Source of the DNA: Paramesorhizobium deserti
GTDB lineage: Bacteria; Pseudomonadota; Alphaproteobacteria; Rhizobiales; Rhizobiaceae
Reading direction: 5' to 3'
DNA length: 64,000 bases
Assembly: GCF_001558695.1 (NCBI RefSeq)
Contig: NZ_LNTU01000041.1
Coordinates: 1 to 64,000 of the forward strand
Shown here: one piece after another, positions 17,762 through 26,033 of the stretch
Position numbering within the stretch: position 1 is the stretch's first letter
How the letters are laid out: each line of letters starts with the position of its first letter
Notes under the pieces: model-generated
The model's database searches: none
The model's input: only the letters and a program-made list of their open reading frames with translations
Told to the model about the DNA's origin: nothing
Position numbers and translations under genes: made by a program

Positions 17762-18576
17762 TCGACCGACGGTCAATGCTTTCCGCAGTCATCTCAACCG
17801 CACTCTTGCCGCCACCGTTGGCCATCATCGTTCCCGCCACAGCGCGGGGCACTAACCGGGTCGAACGTCTATGGACGGGTTTCAGCTCGGCGGTTGGTAT
17901 GGGGTTCGACAAGAGCGGGAACCTCTATGTGGCGGAATGGAGTGCTGACCGCATCTCGCGCATCGAACCGAACGGAAGGCGCACGACATTCGCGGTTGAT
18001 TTGCCCGAGCCATCGGGCCTTGCGGTCGACGCGGAGGGCAACATTTACGTTGCATCGTATTCTCGCGACGAGATCTATCGTTTCACATCCGATGGCAGCC
18101 GGGAAACCTGGCTTACCGGGCTCGCGACGCCAGCAGGGCTATCCTTCGATCAGGCAGGACGGCTGCTTGTCGCCAACCGACGCACCAACGAGATCCTGGC
18201 TTTCGATGCTACCAGGTCCCGCAGTGTAGCTGTCTCCGGTCTGAGAACGCCGGTCGGGGCTGTTCAACGTCCTGACAATGGTTTCGTCGTCTCCAATATC
18301 GGCGGTGGCGTGACCATCGTGCGCGGCGACGGCCGCCGGTTCGAGACCGGGGAGGTGTTGCGCACGCCAGGTCCAGGGATCGCACAGACTGCAAGCGGTC
18401 GAATCTTCGTGGTTGATTACGGCGGCACGGGCATTCATGAAGTCTTCGACGACGGTCGTGTAAGCTTGTTTGCCGACGGTCTTTCCAGCCCGGTGGGCCT
18501 CACAGTCTCGCCATCGGGCGATCTCTTCTCGGCCGACTGGGGCAATGGCGCTATCTATCGCATCAGACTCATGTGA
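17758..18576 (+). CDS. Secreted SMP-30/NHL-type beta-propeller protein
   Basis: 272 residues, translationally coupled to the CMD gene. A signal peptide (MLSAVISTALLPPPLAIIVPATA) precedes six-bladed propeller repeats of the SMP-30/gluconolaconase/NHL class: GFDKSGNLYVAEWSADRISR, LAVDAEGNIYVASYSRDEIYR, LSFDQAGRLLVANRRTNEI, LTVSPSGDLFSADWGNGAIYR. Such proteins are lactonases or binding scaffolds. Pairing with an exported CMD protein suggests a periplasmic lactone/decarboxylation step, which is inference. Confidence 0.85.
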   Translation: MIDRRSMLSAVISTALLPPPLAIIVPATARGTNRVERLWTGFSSAVGMGFDKSGNLYVAEWSADRISRIEPNGRRTTFAVDLPEPSGLAVDAEGNIYVASYSRDEIYRFTSDGSRETWLTGLATPAGLSFDQAGRLLVANRRTNEILAFDATRSRSVAVSGLRTPVGAVQRPDNGFVVSNIGGGVTIVRGDGRRFETGEVLRTPGPGIAQTASGRIFVVDYGGTGIHEVFDDGRVSLFADGLSSPVGLTVSPSGDLFSADWGNGAIYRIRLM

Positions 18577-18590
18577 CGTCGGCGTCACAT
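18571..18590. repeat. Perfect 20-bp inverted repeat at the 3' end of the CMD/NHL operon
   Basis: ATGTGACG-TCGG-CGTCACAT has 8-bp arms and a 4-base loop, overlapping the NHL stop codon. It may act as a terminator stem or operator; no T-tract follows. Confidence 0.45.
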
Positions 18591-19010
18591 CGCCGTCCAG
18601 CGCGGCCACACGTGCGCTTACGTTTCACACCCTTTGAAAAGGTTCGCTTTGCTGGTCTCTGGCTCCGTTCTGATGATCTCCAGCGTATCTTTTCCCAAAG
18701 GGATAAGGGCCTTGAACTTGCTGGCAAGCGGACAAAGCTTCGATCTGGTTCTGACACGTTTTGCCCTTGAGCCGCGTTGCGCGCTGTTCCTGAAAATCAG
18801 ACGTGGATTGTTCCGGATGGTGTCGCTTCAGCGGTAGCGACCGCTTTGCCGCCGATTATACGATATTGCGCGAAATCTGGCTGAAATCTCGTGAAGGTGA
18901 TGCTTCTTCTGGCCATTGCGAAACGGTACTCGCCTTTAAGCGGTGGCGGCGAGCGGAAAGGACTGTCGGGCTCGGCCTGACGTAATGCGCCGATCCGCCA
19001 TAGACGTCGA
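18591..19010. other. Intergenic region without a recognisable gene
   Basis: About 420 bases with only short frames in all directions. None resembles a known protein; it is probably degraded coding sequence. Confidence 0.4.
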
Positions 19011-19403
19011 TCAACCACCCATCCAGTGCAGGGCGATGCCTGCAAGGGCGCCGACGAACAGCACCGCGCACGCGACCGATTGGACGAAGAAACCGGGCCC
19101 ACGCTTCTCCACGGCTTTGCTGTAGCCAGTGAGGTACAAAATACGCCCGCCGATCCAGACAAGCCCGAGCGCGGCGGCTGCGATGTCACTCAGATAAGCC
19201 GCACAAAGCCAAAGCGTCACCAGGAAGACAGGCATCCATTCGAGCGTGTTCATGTGCACGCGAAACACGCGCTCAAAGTCGGCATTGCCGGTCGTTGCCG
19301 GAAGTTTGATATTGAATCTCTGGCGCGCTACCACAACGCGCCACGACAGAAAGAAAAGGAATGCAGCAGTGAGCAATGAGACGATTGCAGTGTAGTACAG
19401 CAT
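19011..19403 (-). CDS. MAPEG-family membrane protein
   Basis: 130 residues with four hydrophobic helices; MLYYTAIVSLLTAAFLFFLSW is the first. The family core is visible: ADFERVFRVHMNTLEWMPVFL and GRILYLTGYSKAVEKRGPGF. MAPEG proteins are inner-membrane relatives of glutathione-linked eicosanoid enzymes; bacterial members may have glutathione transferase/peroxidase activity. It stands alone next to the ArsR/SRPBCC pair. Confidence 0.9.
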   Translation of the reverse strand: MLYYTAIVSLLTAAFLFFLSWRVVVARQRFNIKLPATTGNADFERVFRVHMNTLEWMPVFLVTLWLCAAYLSDIAAAALGLVWIGGRILYLTGYSKAVEKRGPGFFVQSVACAVLFVGALAGIALHWMGG

Positions 19404-19525
19404 GACGATATCCTATATTGTGTCCGGCTCATCGGCTTCACCCGTAGGGCCTTCACTCGCAGATCATGAAGAGGACTTCGCAAGCTGATCCAGGGACCAC
19501 GTTCCTCGTCGAGGATGCGCAGCTG

Positions 19526-20014
19526 TCAGGCCACCCTGCTAGTCAGCAAGTCCGCGAACCGCTGGAGATACAGTGGCCAGCCCTGATCACCGGCAACTCC
19601 GTCGCGCTCGCTTTCCCAGCCTTCGCCATGGCGTTCCAGGTTCCGGTGCTCAAGCTCGACGCGGGTCCGGTTCGCTGTCTCGGCGGTGAACCGTACTTCC
19701 CACTCGCTGGTCTTGTTCGGGTCGGTCTCGATCCGCCATTGCGGGCTAATATCCCAGCTCAAGAGCACCCGGTTAGGCGGTTCATAGACCAGCACGCGCG
19801 CCCAGCGGCACTTGCTGCCGTCCACGCCACGGTCAACGATGTGGCCGCCGACGCGGCGCTCGAACACGGTCTCCGCGATCGGGACGGCCAGCAAGTTGTG
19901 CTCCGGAGGTTTGAAACTGCCGAAGTCTTCCGTGAAGACCTTGAATGCATGGTCGATCGGCACCTCGACCACGACGGACTGTTTCACGGACGCGATTGGT
20001 ATACGAGTATTCAT
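19526..20014 (-). CDS. SRPBCC/AHSA1-family protein
   Basis: 162 residues of the START/Bet v1-like (Aha1) fold: VVVEVPIDHAFKVFTEDFGSF at the start, ETVFERRVGGHIVDRGVDG in the middle and WPLYLQRFADL at the end, the arrangement of ArsR-linked SRPBCC proteins. These bind small hydrophobic ligands. Its start overlaps the stop of the ArsR gene (ATGA), so the two are one operon. Confidence 0.9.
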   Translation of the reverse strand: MNTRIPIASVKQSVVVEVPIDHAFKVFTEDFGSFKPPEHNLLAVPIAETVFERRVGGHIVDRGVDGSKCRWARVLVYEPPNRVLLSWDISPQWRIETDPNKTSEWEVRFTAETANRTRVELEHRNLERHGEGWESERDGVAGDQGWPLYLQRFADLLTSRVA

Positions 20015-20328
20015 CGTGACTCCTCCGGCGGTTGCTCGACGGTCAGTTTGTAGGCCGCCAACGTTCTGCTCCAGAACCGGTCGAGCCAGGCACGCATCTG
20101 GCCAAGCCCGTGCGGGTCGATGTGGTATATGTTGCTGGCCCCCTTCGGTTCGGCACGGACCAGCTGCGATTCGCGCAGCACCTTGAGATGCTGTGAGACG
20201 GCTGACTGCGAGACTGTTAACTGCCGCGTAATCTCTGCGACCGAGCGCGGACGCTCCGCGATCAATTCGAGAATATGCCTGCGGGTCGGGTCACCGAGGG
20301 CGGCAAGTTGAGCGCTATCAGTAGTCAT
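20011..20328 (-). CDS. ArsR-family winged-helix repressor
   Basis: 105 residues: LGDPTRRHILELIAERPRSV, then recognition helix TVSQSAVSQHLKVLRESQLV and YHIDPHGLGQMRAWLDRFW. There is no obvious cysteine metal site, so it is of the SRPBCC-partner type rather than a metal sensor. The perfect dyad just upstream of its start points to autorepression. Confidence 0.92.
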   Translation of the reverse strand: MTTDSAQLAALGDPTRRHILELIAERPRSVAEITRQLTVSQSAVSQHLKVLRESQLVRAEPKGASNIYHIDPHGLGQMRAWLDRFWSRTLAAYKLTVEQPPEESR

Positions 20329-20333
20329 TGCTT

Positions 20334-20355
20334 ATGATTAGTAAACACTAATCAT
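20334..20355. promoter_or_regulatory. Perfect ArsR operator palindrome
   Basis: ATGATTAGT-AAAC-ACTAATCAT: two perfect 9-bp arms around a 4-base centre, 6 bases from the arsR-type start codon. Location and symmetry are those of an autoregulatory ArsR operator covering the promoter. Confidence 0.75.
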
Positions 20356-20531
20356 TGTGTCAAGCGACGTCGTTCGCGGGCAGTGCCTCGGTTTGCAATT
20401 TGACGACTGGGATTGGACTCAGAACAGTCAAGGTGCTGGGCTTGGCGGCCATTCGTGACCGCCGGGGACTCATGAAGGCCGGAGCGTCCATGTTTGAAAC
20501 ACCGAAGGGCGCTTCCCGGCCGCCGCCGATT

Positions 20532-21392
20532 CTAGTGCAGATGCCGCAGCTTGTCGGGGTTCCGCACCACATAGATCGCGGCGATCTTTCCGCCCTCAAT
20601 TTCGAGCGCGGTTGTCTGGATTTCGCCATCGGCTTCCAGCGTAATAAATCCAGGCAATCCGTTGATGAAACCGACGCGAACGAGCTTCGAGCCGTTCTTA
20701 CGGAACACGGCTGCCAGAGACTCGTGCGCTCTCATCACCGCGTCAAACCCAATGATCGGCTCCATGGCAGTCGGGCGCTTGCCTCCGCCATCGGCGTGAA
20801 GGCCGATATCGGCAGCCAACATCGCGCGAAGCGCCTTCATATCGCCGCTGCGTGAGGCAGCGAAAAATGCCTCGGCAAGCTCAAGGCCACGCTGTTTCTC
20901 CACTTGGAAGCGCGGTCTTGCGTCCCGGACGTGGGCGCGCGCGCGCCTAGCTAACTGACGGCAGGTCGCTGTGTCCCGCTGGATTGTCTCAGCAATTTCC
21001 TCAAATCTCTGCCCGAACACATCGTGAAGCAGGAAAGCCGCGCGCTCGAGCGGGGAGAGCCGTTCCAGTGCGAGCATGAGTGGCAGCGTGACGTCGTCCT
21101 TTTCCTCCGCTTCCACAACTGGTTCTGGAAGCCAGGGGCCAATATAGGTCTCGCGCTGGCGTCGCACGGTTTTGAGCTTATCAAGACAGAGGCGCGTAAC
21201 CGTCCGGCGCAAAAATGCTCCCGGCTCGCGCACCTTTGCACGGTCAGTGCCCATCCAGCGGATGAAGGCGTCCTGCACCATGTCCTCAGCATCCGCCACG
21301 GAGCCCAGCATGCGGTACGCGACGCGGATAAGCATCGGACGCAGCGGCTCGAAATCAGCCGCTGCGTCTTCTCGTGACGCTTGCGCCGTCAA
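20532..21392 (-). CDS. ECF41-type sigma factor with SnoaL-like C-terminal domain
   Basis: 286 residues. Sigma2 (YRMLGSVADAEDMVQDAFIRW) and sigma4 (LSPLERAAFLLHDVFGQRFEEIAETIQ) domains are followed by a ~100-residue SnoaL-like extension. The group motifs WLPEP (linker) and NGLPGF (C-terminal domain) identify an ECF41/SigJ-like factor, in which the extension controls activity instead of an anti-sigma factor. The start is TTG 21392, overlapping the TGA of a 20-codon leader ORF; this implies translational coupling. A TGTCAC-N-CGTC promoter lies upstream. ECF41 genes normally sit beside a carboxymuconolactone decarboxylase or oxidoreductase; here an FAD monooxygenase and a VOC protein are close. 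Confidence 0.88.
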   Translation of the reverse strand: MTAQASREDAAADFEPLRPMLIRVAYRMLGSVADAEDMVQDAFIRWMGTDRAKVREPGAFLRRTVTRLCLDKLKTVRRQRETYIGPWLPEPVVEAEEKDDVTLPLMLALERLSPLERAAFLLHDVFGQRFEEIAETIQRDTATCRQLARRARAHVRDARPRFQVEKQRGLELAEAFFAASRSGDMKALRAMLAADIGLHADGGGKRPTAMEPIIGFDAVMRAHESLAAVFRKNGSKLVRVGFINGLPGFITLEADGEIQTTALEIEGGKIAAIYVVRNPDKLRHLH

Positions 21393-21451
21393 GCGGCGGT
21401 TGCCTTGGCCGGCGAGGGCGCTGCGGTTGCGGGATCAAGTCTGGCATCCAT
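21389..21451 (-). CDS. 20-codon leader ORF coupled to the sigma gene
   Basis: ATG 21451 with a near-perfect AAAGGAGG 6 bases upstream encodes MDARLDPATAAPSPAKATAA and stops at 21389, overlapping the sigma factor's TTG. The ribosome site is far better than any for the sigma gene itself. MDARLDP resembles the start of AhpD/CMD proteins that accompany ECF41 genes, so this may be the scar of an in-frame deletion of that partner, or a regulatory leader. Confidence 0.5.
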   Translation of the reverse strand: MDARLDPATAAPSPAKATAA

Positions 21452-21483
21452 GATCGGCCTCCTTTGGTTGGTTCCGATATCTT

Positions 21484-21510
21484 GACGACGCTGAATCCAA
21501 CAAAGTGACA
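21484..21510 (-). promoter_or_regulatory. Candidate ECF41 promoter of the sigma operon
   Basis: Reading the minus strand: TGTCACT (21510-21504), 16 bases, CGTC (21487-21484), 33 bases before the leader ORF. It matches the ECF41 consensus as I know it (TGTCACA and CGTC) and the element upstream of the VOC gene with identical spacing. Confidence 0.65.
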
Positions 21511-21650
21511 TGCGCGTCAGATTTTCTGCTGCGGCCATTCCACGAGTCCGCGCTTTTGACTACTGATTCACACGGGGATGGTGCGCTCAGCGAAGCATCA
21601 AGATACCATTTGCCGCCGCTTCCGACTTTGATGGCCAGAGGAACTTGGTG

Positions 21651-23201
21651 TCAATGAACAGCGGTAATCCCGCCCTTGTTGCGATCCGCGGGCGGCGCCC
21701 TGTGAATTGTGCCGAGATAGCGTTCCAGAATACCCCAGTCGTCGGTGCGTCCGCGAAAGCCGATATGACCATCCGGGCGCACGAGGATCAGCGTACCGTC
21801 CCCTGCGTCATAGGCGCGACGGAGCCTTGTCCCTTCCTCTTGATCGCTGTTGATCCTGATCATCGTGACTGGAAGTCCGTGGCGGTCCAAGTGCCGCTCG
21901 GCTGTCTTGCCGAAGACGATGAGCGTGAATGCCGTGGGGGAAAACAGTTCGTGTAGGCGCCGCCCTTGCCAAACGCCATCCGGGGCGCGGTCGCCCGCTC
22001 TCGCGCTTCTACTGCTGTTCGTCTGCTCGCTCAGCCACGATCGATCCCGATAGTGCTGGTCGAGTTGCGAGAGCTGTCGACTGACCCGGCGCTCCAGAAA
22101 CCGGCTGCGAGTGAGCAGCCAGAAGGCCGCGTCGCGGGCGGCGCGGGCCAGCGGGTTGCGTAACGCGAAACTCCTGCGGCGCTGCTCGACCTCAGCGATC
22201 ACCTGCGCACCGATAGGCCACCGTTCGGCATGGTAGGTCTCGAGCAACCGGGAATCAGCCAGGCCGCGTTCGAACAGGGCGAGCTTCCAGCAAAGATTGA
22301 ACGCGTCGAGGATGCCGGTGTTCATCCCTTGCCCGCCGAAAGGCGGAAAGACGTGAGCCGCATCCCCAGCGAGGAAGACTCTACCGCTGCGGTATGCTCG
22401 CGCGTGGCGCACCTGAACCCGGTAGAGGGACCGCCATTCTACGTCATTGATCTGCGGGGCGCTCAGCCTTGCACCGCGCGCGCGGAGCAATTCGGCGGGA
22501 TCGAAGCTGTCTTCGTCGTCTTTCTCTTTTGCATGTTCAGTAACGTCGACGAAAAGCCGCCACTGACGGGGATCCTCCGATATCCGCATCATCATCATCG
22601 GACCTTCCCGGCCCAGCACCGTCGCTGACATGTCGGTCGACAATGGCGATTCCAACTTCAAGTCAGCCAGATAGAAAGCTTGTCCGGTTCCGAAGCCTTC
22701 GAACGCGATTCCCGCAGCGCCGCGGACAGTGCTGTGCGCGCCGTCAGCACCGATCACCCAGTCATAGATAGTCCTGCTTCCATCGGCGAATGTCGCGACC
22801 GTCTCATCGGCGCGATTTTCCACGCCGGTGCATTCAGTGTTCCATTCGACCTGGACACCCAGGCAACGCGCGCGTTCTGCGAGCAAGTCGTCAAGGACCG
22901 ATTGCGAGGCGACATAAGTATGAGGAAATCGGCTCTCGGGCGGGTACGGATCGAGACGCCCGACAAGGCCGCGTTCGTTGTAGACGACCGATGCGCCAAG
23001 ACGGAGACTGTGCGTTTCCAGGTCGCGAGCGACACCGAGCCGGTCGAGCGCCTCCATCGTCCTCGCTTGAGTTCCGAGCGCCCGCGATGTCGTTGCCGTA
23101 CTTTTTCGTTTGTCGACGATCCGGACGTCGCAGCCCCAGAGCTTAAGCGCGATTGCCGAGCACAATCCTGCTGGTCCTGCTCCGACCACCAATACTGACA
23201 T
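21651..23201 (-). CDS. FAD-dependent aromatic monooxygenase (PheA/TfdB type)
   Basis: 516 residues of the class A flavoprotein hydroxylases. VLVVGAGPAGLCSAIALKLWG is the FAD dinucleotide fold; DWVIGADGAHSTVR is the DG motif; GRVFLAGDAAHVFPPFGGQG is the GD motif that binds FAD and NAD(P)H. A thioredoxin-like C-terminal domain follows, as in phenol and pentachlorophenol hydroxylases. It uses NAD(P)H and O2 to hydroxylate an aromatic or polyketide substrate; the substrate is unknown. It lies between the sigma gene and the VOC gene on the same strand and may share the upstream promoter. Confidence 0.88.
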   Translation of the reverse strand: MSVLVVGAGPAGLCSAIALKLWGCDVRIVDKRKSTATTSRALGTQARTMEALDRLGVARDLETHSLRLGASVVYNERGLVGRLDPYPPESRFPHTYVASQSVLDDLLAERARCLGVQVEWNTECTGVENRADETVATFADGSRTIYDWVIGADGAHSTVRGAAGIAFEGFGTGQAFYLADLKLESPLSTDMSATVLGREGPMMMMRISEDPRQWRLFVDVTEHAKEKDDEDSFDPAELLRARGARLSAPQINDVEWRSLYRVQVRHARAYRSGRVFLAGDAAHVFPPFGGQGMNTGILDAFNLCWKLALFERGLADSRLLETYHAERWPIGAQVIAEVEQRRRSFALRNPLARAARDAAFWLLTRSRFLERRVSRQLSQLDQHYRDRSWLSEQTNSSRSARAGDRAPDGVWQGRRLHELFSPTAFTLIVFGKTAERHLDRHGLPVTMIRINSDQEEGTRLRRAYDAGDGTLILVRPDGHIGFRGRTDDWGILERYLGTIHRAPPADRNKGGITAVH

Positions 23202-23397
23202 CGCGGTACCCCGCTTTCATTTGCTCCGCTGCCTTGGCCGACGGGCGCGCATTGGCAATGACCGGTCTATACGCCGCCGCTGCGTGCTGTCCTCCTCGCC
23301 ACCGCGATCTTGCCACGCAGCTCGTCGTGAACCACCGACGGCGCGACCCGCAAGATTTGTCCTTCGGCGTCGCGCCCGGCCGGTTTTTACTCTTTGC

Positions 23398-23790
23398 TCA
23401 CTGGTTGAGGCGCCCCTGCTGTCGGAGCGCTATCTGATTGCCGTCGGGGTCCAGTGCCGTTGCCCGCACGCCGTATGCATAGTCCTCGGGCTCGGGTTCG
23501 ATAAACGGCACCCCGCGCTCCTTAAGCATGGCAAAATCCTTCCGGAGATCGTCCGTTTGAAGGAAGATCATGCCGATCTTGTCCGTGTCGGACGCCGCGC
23601 GGCCTCCGGTGCCGGGCCAGAGCAGGACGGGCAATCCCTGATGTTTATAGTGTATCACCAAAAATCGACCTTCTGGTCCCGGATTATCGGCCATCAACTC
23701 GAAGCCGAAATTGGTCGTATAGAAGTCCAACGACCTATCTTGGTCCGATACGAATAGCGTCGCGAACATGACTTTGCTGAACATCTGCAT
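23398..23790 (-). CDS. VOC/glyoxalase-family protein
   Basis: About 130 residues from ATG 23790 (MQMFSKVMFATLFVSDQDRSLDFYTT); a TTG 39 bases upstream would overlap the promoter. It has one vicinal-oxygen-chelate repeat pair, with DYAYGVRATALDPDGNQIALRQQ as the C-terminal half, like bleomycin-resistance/glyoxalase relatives. A GGAGA ribosome site and an ECF41-type promoter precede it, suggesting membership of that sigma factor's regulon with the flavin monooxygenase downstream. Confidence 0.85.
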   Translation of the reverse strand: MQMFSKVMFATLFVSDQDRSLDFYTTNFGFELMADNPGPEGRFLVIHYKHQGLPVLLWPGTGGRAASDTDKIGMIFLQTDDLRKDFAMLKERGVPFIEPEPEDYAYGVRATALDPDGNQIALRQQGRLNQ

Positions 23791-23817
23791 TCTCCAAGGC
23801 TGCTGGGACGCAGTGTT

Positions 23818-23844
23818 GACGATCGGCAAGCGTCAAATGTGACA
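23818..23844 (-). promoter_or_regulatory. Candidate ECF41 promoter upstream of the VOC gene
   Basis: On the minus strand TGTCACA (23844-23838), 16-base spacer, CGTC (23821-23818), 28 bases before the VOC start. Same motif pair and spacing as the element at 21484-21510. Confidence 0.65.
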
Positions 23845-24108
23845 TGCACCCTAAAAAAATGAGCCGTTCCAGCGCGACGGACGCGACTTCGGAGGGACTG
23901 AGAAACCGACCCCACTCGGTCCGATCGAGCAGCGATAAGGCGAGATCGGACGGAAGATGGATTCAGAATGAAGTCCACCCTTCTCTGGCTCCGACACGCA
24001 TAGATGTGTCAGCTCACGAGAAAGCCGTTATATGCTAGGCACCCGAGGATGCAATGCGCTAAGAGTCGGCTGGGCAGCAGCCGGAAAATCTTCTCTGAGA
24101 AAGCGCAG

Positions 24109-25896
24109 ATGGATTGGAATTCGATACAAATCGCCATTGTCTTGGTTCTCGTGGTCGTGGTCTTCTTCGGCTTCATCCGGGAGCTGATGCCTCCTGATGT
24201 TGTTGCCATGAGCGCCGTGGCTCTCCTGGTCGCGCTCGGGATTCTCAATACAGACGATGTCTTGAGCGTGTTCAGCAACAGCGCTCCAGTGACGGTCGGG
24301 GCGATGTTTGTCCTGAGCGCGGCACTGGAACGTACCGGTGTCATTGACAGCATAGGTCGAATGGTCGCCGGCGCGGCGAAATGGTCTCCGCTGGCGGCGT
24401 TGGTTACGATGATGGTCAGCGTGATGGTGATGTCGGCGTTCATCAACAATACACCGGTGGTTGTCATCCTCACACCGGTGGTGATCAGCCTGGCTACCGC
24501 ATTGAAGCGGCCTGCCTCCAAGTTTTTGATACCGCTATCGTTCGCCAGCATCTTTGGCGGGACGACCACGCTCATCGGCACGTCGACCAATATCCTGGTG
24601 GACGGGGTCGCGCAGGAACAGGGCCTGGCGCCGTTCGGTATGTTCGAGATAACGGCCGCCGGTGCGATAATGGCCGCCGTGGGCGTTGCCTTCTTGGCGG
24701 TCGCCGGACGTTGGCTTCTGCCGGATCGCGACAGCCTGGCCGCCTTGCTGCCTAAATCGGAAGATCGCAAATTCCTGGCAGAGGTGCTGATTCCCGTGGA
24801 CTCCACTCTCATTGGCAGGACGCTCAAGAACGCCGGCTTTACCGAAGAGCGCGGTTTCAGGGTTGTGGACGTCCTGCGTGACGACGTTTCCCTTCGCTGG
24901 AACCTGGACGATCTGGCGTTGAAGGCCGGTGACCGGGTCGTGGTCCGCAGCAAGGTTGGAGATATGTTGGCCCTCCGTGAGGCCAGCGCCGTTGCGTTTG
25001 GCACCGGCGAAACACACGCGGTCGAACCGATCGGAACCCGCGAGACTGTCGTGATGGAAGGCATGGTAGGGCCGCAGTCCCGCTTCATCGGCCGTCATGC
25101 GGCTGATCTCGATCTTAGGCGCCTGTATGGCGCCTATATGCTGGCAATACATCGCCAGGGCGAGAACATCGGCGGGAATTTCAATGACGTCCGATTGCGG
25201 ATGGGTGACACGATCCTGCTTGAAGGTCCGGCTGAGAGCATGCGCCGGATGTTTGACTATCGGGAACTGGTCAATCTGGTTCAGCCGAGTGAGAAACCCT
25301 TGCGGCGCAATAAAGCGCCAATAGCGATCGGTGCCGTCCTTCTGGTGATGGGGCTGGCCGCGTTCGAGGTGCTTCCCATCGTCGCGCTGGCCCTGATGGC
25401 GGCGGTAGCCGTAATAGCGTTAGGGTGCCTTGAGGCGGAAGAGGCCTACACATCGATCAGGTGGAGCATCCTGTTCCTGATCTTTGGTATGCTGGCGCTC
25501 GGCATCGCCATGGACAGGACCGGCGCTGCGCGCCTCGTCATTGAAGCATTTGCAAGTCTCGTCAGTTCCATGGGACCGCTCGCCGTCCTTTCAGCCGTCT
25601 ACCTGATCACATCGCTTCTCACCGAGATGATGAGCAACAATGCTGCCGCCATCTTGCTCACCCCGATTGCGGCGGGACTTGCGAACGCGCTCGGTGTCGA
25701 TCCGAGACCATTCGTTGTGGCTGTGATGTTCGCCGCCAGCGCCAGCTTCGCCACGCCCATCGGCTATCAGACGAACACCTTCGTGTATAATGCCGGCGGC
25801 TATCGCTTTACGGATTTCATAAAAATCGGCCTGCCGCTCAATGTGCTCATGTGGGCGACCGCGACGGTTGTCATCCCAATCTTCTGGCCATTGTAA
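24109..25896 (+). CDS. SLC13/DASS-type permease with RCK_C domains
   Basis: 595 residues from ATG 24109 (longer frame starts at 24004). Hydrophobic helices form two bundles with the DASS signatures SAFINNTPVVVILTPVV, GGTTTLIGTSTNILVDG and, in the second half, LTEMMSNNAAAILLTPIA and FATPIGYQTNTFVYNAGGY. Between them (about residues 215-395) lie two TrkA-C domains (VDSTLIGRTLKNAGFTEERG; RDRVVVRSKV-like and GPQSRFIGRHAADLDLRRLYG). Such proteins move sulfate, carboxylates or other anions with Na+ or H+; the RCK_C pair suggests ligand gating. It appears to be a single-gene unit. Confidence 0.9.
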   Translation: MDWNSIQIAIVLVLVVVVFFGFIRELMPPDVVAMSAVALLVALGILNTDDVLSVFSNSAPVTVGAMFVLSAALERTGVIDSIGRMVAGAAKWSPLAALVTMMVSVMVMSAFINNTPVVVILTPVVISLATALKRPASKFLIPLSFASIFGGTTTLIGTSTNILVDGVAQEQGLAPFGMFEITAAGAIMAAVGVAFLAVAGRWLLPDRDSLAALLPKSEDRKFLAEVLIPVDSTLIGRTLKNAGFTEERGFRVVDVLRDDVSLRWNLDDLALKAGDRVVVRSKVGDMLALREASAVAFGTGETHAVEPIGTRETVVMEGMVGPQSRFIGRHAADLDLRRLYGAYMLAIHRQGENIGGNFNDVRLRMGDTILLEGPAESMRRMFDYRELVNLVQPSEKPLRRNKAPIAIGAVLLVMGLAAFEVLPIVALALMAAVAVIALGCLEAEEAYTSIRWSILFLIFGMLALGIAMDRTGAARLVIEAFASLVSSMGPLAVLSAVYLITSLLTEMMSNNAAAILLTPIAAGLANALGVDPRPFVVAVMFAASASFATPIGYQTNTFVYNAGGYRFTDFIKIGLPLNVLMWATATVVIPIFWPL

Positions 25897-26033
25897 GCAT
25901 GGACACGCGATCCACGCTGTAGCAACGGCGACCGCCGGCCAACGGAATGGAGGGACATTGCGAAGGATGCGGTAAGTGCGGCACCGGAAACGTCCGACTT
26001 GTGGTGTAGAGGCGATCCTGCAATCATGCCGCC

